Positions 18,083-25,000 of a DNA stretch of 25,000 nucleotides are shown one piece after another. The stretch spans positions 97,716 to 122,715 of the forward strand of contig CAJNDS010002714.1 of the NCBI GenBank assembly GCA_905221605.1, written 5' to 3'. The stretch is from Symbiodinium natans (taxonomy: Eukaryota; Sar; Dinophyceae; Suessiales; Symbiodiniaceae). The notes under the pieces were generated by a model. It was not told where the DNA came from. It saw nothing but the letters and a program-made list of their open reading frames with translations, and ran no database searches. The translations under genes were made by a program, and so were the position numbers. Position 1 is the stretch's first letter, and each line of letters starts with the position of its first letter.

Positions 18083-19867
18083 TCAACCTTCTGCGCTGGG
18101 AATGACCGGGATGCTGAGATTTGAGTCGAAGCGACCCCCCATATGCAACACGTGGAGGCCTTGATTGCTGGCGAAATCCTTTGTGAAGACGGGCGATGGG
18201 CAGGTGTCATAGGATGAGATCACCAGACGCAAGCCCTCACCCGCACTGAAGAAAGTAGCCGCCGGGCACAGTGTGATCTCAATGGGCACAATCTCTCCAC
18301 TCTTCAGTGGCTGAACTTTGCTGCCATTCGGTTCCTTCCACCAGTCCACCGACAGGCTGGCATCGAATTCTCGGCGCGAGACCCGCAGATAGCCTCGGCT
18401 GACCACATCATCCTGGATGCCAACAGTTCCGTTGAACCGCACCTCTTGACCGTCCCTACCGAGCTTGTCTACGGCCACGCAGAGTATGATGTCGTCCGGA
18501 CAGGCAGCGTGTGTGGAAGATGGGCGCGCCTCGACCCATAAACGCAAGTTGATGAAGCCACTTACTTCGGTGTCCTGAGCGAAGGTGTATTCGAACTCTG
18601 CCTGGCCGCGCTGGCCGTCATAGCAGCGCTCACACTCGGCGGGCACCTTCGGCCCGAGACCCTGCTCGCTCAAGTGCAACAACTTGTAGTCAGTCCTGGC
18701 TAAGGGCCACTCGTGCTCCCATCTGACGTCGTGCACCTTCTCACGGCTGCTCCGGATCTCAAGGCGCACTGGCGGCAGGGATTCAAAGCGGTTCGAATCA
18801 CCCTTGAGAAAATGGTCCATGAAATCTTTGATAAGATCGTGAGCTGACGGGGAGTAAAACTCTGACCACTTCCCACCTCTGTGGGTGTAAAGCCATTTCT
18901 TTTCTGAACTCACTCGACGGAAAGCCCTGTGAGAACCCCGTGTATGCAGCTCGTGATCTGAGAAAGACCCGCATACAAGCATCGGTATATCAATTCTCTC
19001 AAGCTCAACCGCCTTATCCGCCCAATACTGATCCATCAATGGATGCTTGCTTATCAACTCCGGAGGAATGCCACCTTCATTGGCAATGAACTCCGCAACG
19101 CTTTGATTCAGAGCCTCCTTTACCTCGGTATGCCACCAGAAGTTGAGAAAGCCAGTCCCGTTGACTCCACCCGGACACGCCACATCACGGTAGACATCCG
19201 TCAGACCTTCCCACGGCACCATACATTTCAGTGCGGAGGCTCCCTTCCCGGAAAAGCCTTCCGCAGCCGCAAAGTACTGGCTGATAGCCAGGTAACTGAC
19301 ACCAAGCAGACCCACCGAGCCGGTGCACCAATCCTGCCGGCCTACCCATTCGATTGCCTCGCGATAGTCGCGACCCTGCTTCGTCGAAAGGATTCTGGCT
19401 GCACCTCCGCTGTTGGCGTACCCGGGTAAATTCAGGTTCACCAGCGTGTAACCAGCGGCCACCCAATAGTTTGGGTCCGGAGACTCCCAACTCGTCAACT
19501 CGGAAAAGGTCGGATGGGGGACGCCTTGCGGAATGAGTCTGTACTGTTGTGGTGGGCCACCAAGCGGCGTTCGCTTGAGCGCCGGTGTAATGTGGTTATC
19601 GTATATGTGCGCGCACATGACCACGGGATCTGGGGCACCGGTGCTCATCCTTGCCCTGGATCGAAACACATTCGCTGTAAGCGAGTAGCCTTCAGACATA
19701 GGAACGGCCACATCATAGTCACAGTGAACATCCGGGTCTGCCGTCTGCAACTGACACTGGGGGTGCAGAATCTGCCCACTTCGAATCGCTCTGGAGAGCA
19801 TCGGCCAGGCGGCTCTGACAGTCTTCAGCAGTTCAGCCATTGCAGCACACGGGAAGCACCCGCTCAT
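18083..19867 (-). CDS. CocE/NonD family alpha/beta hydrolase (X-Pro dipeptidyl-peptidase S15-like)
   Basis: An intronless 594-residue frame runs from ATG at 19867 to TGA at 18083. An in-frame stop lies five codons upstream (19880-19882), so it is closed at both ends. The length is usual for the CocE/NonD family, which hydrolyses esters or amides. Residues 60-360 form the hydrolase core. The nucleophile motif is G-V-S-Y at 189-192 (Ser191), after VGRQDWCTGSVGLLG. The acid is probably Asp304 (CGSFSD) and the histidine His329 (YTHRGGKW). The HRGGKW...FYSP...DHFLKG block near 329-356 fits this family. Residues about 365-585 match the beta-rich PepX C-terminal non-catalytic domain. The usual D-R-G-x-G-x-S loop appears changed to NLPGYANSGG (145-154). 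No obvious signal peptide is present; a second Met at residue 10 could be the start. The substrate is unknown. Lack of introns, against the intron-rich neighbours, suggests a retrocopy or transfer from bacteria or fungi. Confidence 0.93.
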   Translation of the reverse strand: MSGCFPCAAMAELLKTVRAAWPMLSRAIRSGQILHPQCQLQTADPDVHCDYDVAVPMSEGYSLTANVFRSRARMSTGAPDPVVMCAHIYDNHITPALKRTPLGGPPQQYRLIPQGVPHPTFSELTSWESPDPNYWVAAGYTLVNLNLPGYANSGGAARILSTKQGRDYREAIEWVGRQDWCTGSVGLLGVSYLAISQYFAAAEGFSGKGASALKCMVPWEGLTDVYRDVACPGGVNGTGFLNFWWHTEVKEALNQSVAEFIANEGGIPPELISKHPLMDQYWADKAVELERIDIPMLVCGSFSDHELHTRGSHRAFRRVSSEKKWLYTHRGGKWSEFYSPSAHDLIKDFMDHFLKGDSNRFESLPPVRLEIRSSREKVHDVRWEHEWPLARTDYKLLHLSEQGLGPKVPAECERCYDGQRGQAEFEYTFAQDTEVSGFINLRLWVEARPSSTHAACPDDIILCVAVDKLGRDGQEVRFNGTVGIQDDVVSRGYLRVSRREFDASLSVDWWKEPNGSKVQPLKSGEIVPIEITLCPAATFFSAGEGLRLVISSYDTCPSPVFTKDFASNQGLHVLHMGGRFDSNLSIPVIPSAEG

Positions 19868-20356
19868 GATAGTGCAGAGTCAAACGACACGGCTACACTG
19901 TCCTTCTGAACCAAGGGGCCTGAGTCTGCGAGCGGGAAATATGCTGCCCGTTCGGGGCTTCAGGGGCCCTGATGCAGATTTTGTTTCAATCGCAGCTGTT
20001 TAACAGCACTTTTACAGGCGCAACCTCCTCCTGCATTGGAGGTCAAGCTATAGTGTATGGTTCAAGCGCCGGCGCTTCCCAGGAATTCGACTCGGCAAGG
20101 CAGAAGGTAAGGGCAAGACTCGTACACCGAGCGTTGTCACCAGGACAAGCCTGGGAAGCATGCTCAGCCGGGCACCATCGGAAACATGACCATTTCAAAA
20201 TGCTGCCTTGCCCGTGCTACTGCACAATCCCAGGTCCACGCCGTCCTCCACCTGAATTTGGCCATTTGCTCAGTGCTGAGGGCAGCACTGCAACGGCGCA
20301 CGGTCAGCATTAAGCGGATGCCTGTCAAACAGCAAGCACCTTGAAAAAGGGTCAGG
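19868..20356. other. Upstream region of the hydrolase, no gene seen
   Basis: This is the 5' side of the minus-strand hydrolase and half of a divergent intergenic region. I see no TATA box (not expected in dinoflagellates), no convincing full spliced-leader relic and no supported exon. Confidence 0.5.
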
Positions 20357-20897
20357 AGCGGATTCGGAAACTGGAAAACCTGATTCGGAAACTGGAAACA
20401 ACGGATTCGGGAAACTGAAAGCACGGATTCGGTTATGCGAGAAACCCGCTGATTCAGCAAACTGGGAAATGCGAATTCGGAAACCGGGGACTCAAAAACT
20501 CAAAACCGAGTATTCTAAAGCGTGGATTCGGGAAACCAGTAGTCGGGAATCCAGCTGATTCAGGAAACTGGAACCCGCGGATTCGGAAACCCTGGACTCG
20601 AGAAACTGCAAGCATGTTTCAAAGCGGGCTTGACATGAACGTTATCATGCCCCCCCCCCTCCGCCGCGTGGTTTCCTGTCGTTTCCTGAATCGCATGCAC
20701 TCAGCTTCCTGAATCGCGTGGTTCCTGAATCGCGTGTTTTCAGTTCCTTGAATCACGTGGTTTCCTGAATCGCCGTTTCCTGTATTCGCGTGAAGGCAAT
20801 GTCCTTAATCGGGCAATTTCTTGAATCGCCTGTTTTCCTGAATCCTGGTTTCCTAACCCTGGTTTCCTGAATCGCGGCTTCAGAATCGCGCATGAAC
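20357..20897. repeat. Large imperfect palindrome of minisatellite arms
   Basis: From 20357 to about 20613 the plus strand carries at least eight diverged copies of a roughly 20-24 bp unit, GATTCGGGAAACTGGAAAC. From about 20665 to 20897 the same unit appears in inverse orientation (GGTTTCCTGAATCGCGTG) in at least eight copies. The centre (about 20614-20664) holds a C-run and no repeat. The two arms can pair into a long imperfect hairpin or cruciform. It lies between the divergently transcribed hydrolase and the plus-strand gene ending at 22203. Confidence 0.85.
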
Positions 20898-21047
20898 CTT
20901 GTAAAAGTGACGAACTCAAGCGCATGCAGACATCCGAAGCTTCTGCAAAAGTACAGGATCTCCAAAACCACGAATTGACGAAGCACAAGCGTCACAACGA
21001 CCAATGAAAATCTACACCTCATGACCAATGTGCAAGATAGAGGCCAT

Positions 21048-22203
21048 CAGGAGGCTTCCTAACTCACATCTTCCTCCTGAGAGCTGCAACTGGCCTCTCC
21101 ACGGAGAAGCCGAGAAGGGACGGACAGGACGGCACCTCAGAGGGAGGTGCTATTGCCCCCATACAGACACACGCAGTAGGGCCGTAGCGATACAGTATAG
21201 AATCAGAACTGATGCGTCCATGTACGTCTAGCACGAAAGATTTCGTGCAACTTCGTGATTCTTTACGAACACAATCGGACTGTCGCGAGATTCTTTGCTC
21301 AAGTGGCTCTCCTGCGCATCAGCCACTCAAGTGTGCAAGCGTTTATCACCAAAGACCTCATTCTGAGTCCCACACGCTCTATCGCCAGCCAAGTTCCCTA
21401 CGTCCTCCCTTTTGAGCCATGCGACGATACACGAAAATCAATTGGTACCCAATCCAGAGACAAAGCCCCAGCTCATCCTCCCTGTAGGTCCGGTTCCCTG
21501 CCTCTGCCTGGAGTCGGCTGGAACTTGAAGCAAGCTAAGCACATGAATGTCCCATAAGCTACGGCTTATTATATGGTGCCTGCAGACTGGTCCCCATTAC
21601 AAGCATCAAATCGACGTCAGAGGTGTGCTGGTCCAGGGCTCAAGAGGCTTCAAGGCCTTCCCTACTTCTGAGGGCTAAACCCTATACTCATGAAAAGCTA
21701 CGGTCTCTAGGCACTCCTGTCCTGCCGAGATTCTGTGCAAGTTAGACGACTGCAGTGTTTCTTTGCGTGCATTGTCTTATGTGCAGCACTGTGTGTTGCG
21801 TCTGTTTCTCATGAGCTTGGGCTCGCATTTCTCATATGCAGGCCTTCACCATGTGAGCCGGAAGGAAGAAACATTGCAGCCCCAGAGCTATCAACCATTG
21901 AAATCACGCTTGAGCCAACTGTAGGCACGCAAACGCAGCAAAAAGAAGTTGAGATCAAGTTAGCTTGGGGCGCACCATCTCCGAGATCGAATCAAAACGG
22001 GTCCTGGCAAGCCACCATCAAAGCACTTCTGTGCAACCATGCATAAACTCATGAGAGAACGGCACGGAAAAATGTGTGCTAACTGCAGCTTGCGGGCCTT
22101 CTCGGCGTGGACGAAGGGCGCCTCTGAAGAAAATCCATGGGGAAGGACTGCGGTCCAATCATCGGGGAACTACCATTTCCGGCATGAATTACAGGAAGCG
22201 TGA
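21048..22203 (+). CDS. Hypothetical protein, four exons, plus strand
   Basis: Exons: about 21048 or 21082 to 21146 (ATGLSTEKPRRDGQDGTSEG, phase 1 end), 21232-21487 (84 full codons, including NRTVARFFAQVALLRISHSS and SQVPYVLPFEPCDDTRKSIG), 21842-22030 (62 codons, ELSTIEITLEPTVGTQTQQK) and 22089-22203 (RAFSAWTKGASEENPWGRT, then TGA). Introns are 85, 354 and 58 nt. Phases 1/2, 2/1 and 2/1 all close. The third exon could instead end at 22000. The acceptor at 21841 follows a long pyrimidine tract. Upstream of it, the same frame is open through a hydrophobic stretch (CIVLCAALCVASVS) that I treat as intron. The first exon start is not fixed and a start codon was not found. No family is recognised. 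It is convergent with the minus-strand gene ending at 23089. Confidence 0.52.
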
Positions 22204-23088
22204 AGCAACGCTCCCAAAATATCGGACTTCCCAGCTATCAAGACATGGGTTTCCCACCCAGTGTGCGGCTTGCCCAGGATTGTGCCAGATACCATCAGGT
22301 AGCCCGTCACAGAGCCCACCTGCAAGGTACATCAGACGTTCAACAACGATGCTGGCCAGCCATTGCTGACCCTGATGCTGTCAAAGCTGACGGAAACCGA
22401 AGCCTGACCCGATACAAATCCAATTGTCAAAACAAAGACACGCGATCTTATATGCCTCGAATGTTGTATGGTGCAATCACAACAACAGCATGCACAGCCT
22501 TCGCGCCCTTGAGATAGTTGACCCCGGCTTCGTCGATCGTGCGCTGGCAGGGTCAGATCATTGCGCTGTGCAACTGACTTCTCACCCTGTGCAGCAGTGA
22601 CACATGTTGGACATCCGTTGCTCTTGGCACGTGCAGCAAAAATGGAGCAATACAAGAAACTGGCTTGGAACTCACTGAAGCCGAAGCGTGCGGACTGGCA
22701 CCTTGGCAAAGGCTGAGCGTGCTGTTGCGGCACCAGACGGCCCGGCCGGCGGCCTGCAGCTGGGATGAAGAAAAGATGCATATATGAATATATGAATGCA
22801 AAGCATCAATATCATAGATGACTGAACATGAAAGCCTTTACAGGTTTGCGTGTGTAATCGTATAATCCCGCCATGCGAGGCCTGCTCTCAGCAACTTCAG
22901 AAGAACTCAGCTCCAAGCATTTGTGCCAGCTTTGGCGGCCGGAGCGCACCACGCTCTGTCATCGCGCCCGACATGGCGGCAAGCTACTGACGAACCAAGC
23001 AACACAAAGTCTACAAACCAAAACAGACTGAGTTGCCCAGCGTATTTTTCGTTCAGTCTCAATATGCTTTATTGAAAGTTAACTTACA
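22204..23088. other. Intergenic region between convergent genes; no gene called
   Basis: Open frames occur on both strands (plus 22200-22517, minus 22332-22781) but none shows coherent splice sites or a recognisable motif. A short ATATATGAATATATGAATG repeat lies near 22778. Confidence 0.45.
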
Positions 23089-25000
23089 TCATGGTTCGTA
23101 AACACGCGACGAAGACATGCTGGCTGCTTCCAAGACGTGTGGCAGCTCATTCAAACATAACACATGAATCAACTGGCTTGTGTTTGCAATGCACCGTTCC
23201 AGCACTTTCAAAACGAAGAAAACAAAGAAGCCACATGAAGCAGTACTGAGATCCTAAGTTACAAAGGGGTATCTTACTGCGGCCATTTTTATCTCTCTGA
23301 GTACACGACTGCTGGATTACTCTAACTGCAAAATTCCTGATGAGCACTCAAGAACCGCATCTGCACATCTGAAAGCTGCGTTTGAATTTGTAAGTAGTAT
23401 GTTTCAAAGATCCCGACCCTCGTCGCTTCAAGCCCGAAAAATAGACCCAGGAACCTCCTGTAGGAAGGGAAGTTGCTTGCCTGTCCGTATGATCTCAGGT
23501 CGAGCTGCAGAAGGACTGGCTTTCAACGCCTTCTTCCAAAAACGTTTGGCCAGCAAATGAGTGAATTGAATGATGTGAAAGATACGGCTGTTGGTGACAA
23601 CAGCAATACAAACAATGGTACAAGCGATGGTACTTGCAATGTTGTAGAACTCTTCAATATTGGAAAGTACCATGGCAAAGAGAAAGGGCCTGAACTTGAA
23701 GCTTTTATGCTGTTTAGTGGTAGACAGACAGAGATGTCAGAGAAAGCTAGACTTGCAAATGCAAGTCTTTTCAGATAGAGACGCCTTTGATAATGGGGAA
23801 TTCTCTTGCGCGGCAAATGCTCTGCAAGTAAGGGTGCGGGTTTGCGTGAAAGCAACACATACTGTGGAGGCCCTTTGAAGCGGCGCAAACACATTTTTGA
23901 AGCTCCAAAAGCAGCTCCCAAAAACACCAATTTCAAACCCTAATGGCAGCGATGATGCCTGAATCTTCTTTGTTTTCCTTCACATTTCTCGCTTGCACAA
24001 CCCATCTGTGAGAGAAACAAAATGACACTCCGACCACACACACAGCACAAAAGGCAAACAAGGCACAACATGCAAACAAGGCACAAAAGACAAACAAGGC
24101 AAAAAAGGCAAACAAGACCAAGGCACAAGCAAACAAGGCAAACGGCACAAAAGGCAAACAAGGCACAAAAGGCAAACAAGGCACAAAAAAACAAACAAGA
24201 CACAAAAAAAACAAAGGCAAACAAGGCACACAAGGCAAACAAGGCCAAGGTAAACAAGGCAAACAAGAAACACAAACCAAACAAGGCAAACAAGCAAACG
24301 GCAAACCAGGCAAACAAGGCAAACAAGCCAAACAAGACAAACAAGGCAAACAAGGCAAAAAGGCAAATAAAACAAAAAGGCAAACAAGGCAAACAAAAGG
24401 CCCATAAAAGCAGACATGGCCCACAAGGAAAGGCGAATATGGTGTGTCATTGGAAGTCCAAGAAAACGCTCAAGATCTTCCCGCCGTGTGAGCCGACCCA
24501 GCATGCTCCTGACAAAAGCCTGGCACGGGGCGGAGAGCCTCACCATAGCACAAGTAACCCCCATTCGAGAAGACCAGATAAGATGGTCCTCTTGGTGGGT
24601 CTGTCAGGAGGAAGCTTGTCATTACTATATCCACCACCTCACCATGCGAACTTTTTCCAGCTTCTGCATGGTGGAGAAGTCTGCATCCTTCAGCCCTGCC
24701 ATTCCGGGCATTTTCGCCCAGCTGAGACACACAGAGCTAATCACCTTGGTGATGCACAAAGCTGACAGAGCGCTTGAGCTCTGAGTCAAGACTACACCTA
24801 AAACGGCTGTCGGCAGAGCAATGTGCTTCCAGAACAATTTGAAACCTCCTTTACAGAAACCTTTGTCGCTCATGCCAACCACTGCCAGCACGCCGCCTGT
24901 GTAGGAACCTGCCAAGAAGCCTCGAACTCGAACCGCGCAGCTTCCAGCAAAGCTGCGGCAATGCCGTTGTAAAGCTGTGATGGCGGCAGAATGCGGGGCA
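23089..25000 (-). CDS. Novel membrane protein, at least five exons, 5' end beyond window
   Basis: Exons in transcript order: 24643-24721 (acceptor TGTGTCTCAG; alternative starts upstream), 24425-24519, 23785-23821, 23455-23709 and 23089-23253 (TGA). Phases 0, 2/1, 0 and 0 all close. Donors are GTGAGG, GTGGGC, GCGTCT (GC-AG) and GTTCCT. Exon 1 includes GLKDADFSTMQKLEKVRM, exon 2 VRSMLGRLTRREDLERFLGL, exon 4 a membrane span (NIASTIACTIVCIAVVTNSR) followed by a basic stretch (THLLAKRFWKKALKAS), and exon 5 another hydrophobic start (STASCGFFVFFVLKVLERC). The frame above 24721 is also open and hydrophobic up to about 24915, and a further coding-like stretch (NGIAAALLEAARFEFEASWQ) lies at about 24911-24975. 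The alternation of membrane spans and basic linkers recalls ion-channel or transporter subunits, but I recognise no signature. Confidence 0.58.
24043..24407. repeat. 9-10 bp minisatellite (GGCAAACAA)n, intronic
   Basis: About 30-40 diverged copies of AGGCAAACA / AGGCACAAA follow each other on the plus strand (TTTGCCTTG on the minus strand). The array lies in the 603-nt intron 23822-24424 of the membrane-protein gene. It keeps long hydrophobic (Cys/Leu/Phe/Val) minus-strand frames and Lys/Asn/Ala/Gln plus-strand frames open; both are artefacts of the repeat. Confidence 0.92.

Noticed and set aside
21909-21918. CTTGAGCCAA, matching the inverse of the 3' part of the dinoflagellate spliced leader
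   Set aside because: Only ten bases match and the rest of the 22-base leader is absent. The site lies inside a coding-like exon on the opposite strand, so chance is sufficient.
23933-24564. Cys/Leu/Phe-rich membrane protein and its Lys/Asn/Ala-rich antisense
   Set aside because: Both are readings of the GGCAAACAA minisatellite, which lies in an intron.
1-25000. Bacterial-style operons, promoters, ribosome binding sites, CRISPR arrays, rRNA genes
   Set aside because: None is visible. Intron structure and telomere-type repeats indicate a eukaryotic nuclear genome, so bacterial signals were not sought further.

Overview
The window looks like nuclear DNA of a dinoflagellate, most likely of the Symbiodiniaceae type. 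The pointers are degenerate TTTAGGG (plant/dinoflagellate-type telomere) arrays inside the sequence, an intron-dense organisation with many small exons, acceptors often of the AG|G type, several probable GC-AG introns, and abundant simple repeats. Only one long uninterrupted gene exists: an intronless 594-residue CocE/NonD-type alpha/beta hydrolase (18083-19867, minus). All other gene calls are my own spliced reconstructions. They rest on open reading frame, codon character, splice-site match and, decisively, agreement of reading phase across each junction. They have no expression support and no database comparison.

Layout. 1-980: simple repeats and a hairpin-forming tandem array. 979-2670: weak minus-strand exons. 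3300-3560: a large trinucleotide microsatellite. 4088-4374 (plus) and 4676-6870 (minus): two convergent genes, the second carrying a PDZ-like stretch. 7542-9151: 3' ends of two minus-strand genes plus a small ORF. 9511-10265: a 14-bp minisatellite, a small plus-strand ORF and two oppositely oriented TTTAGGG-like arrays. 10675-17714: a run of same-strand (minus) genes ending at 10675, 12057, 13492, 14456 and 15459; the last is a multi-pass membrane protein gene with about 11 exons and a MITE-like element in one intron. 18083-19867: the hydrolase, also minus. 20357-20897: a large imperfect palindrome of minisatellite arms, between the hydrolase and a divergent plus-strand gene ending at 22203. 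23089-25000: a minus-strand membrane-protein gene running off the right edge, with a 9-10 bp minisatellite in an intron.

Most genes lie on the minus strand, matching the unidirectional gene blocks known in dinoflagellates. Apart from the hydrolase and the PDZ-like stretch I recognise no families, so no shared pathway can be proposed. No tRNA, rRNA, CRISPR array or convincing complete spliced-leader relic was found.
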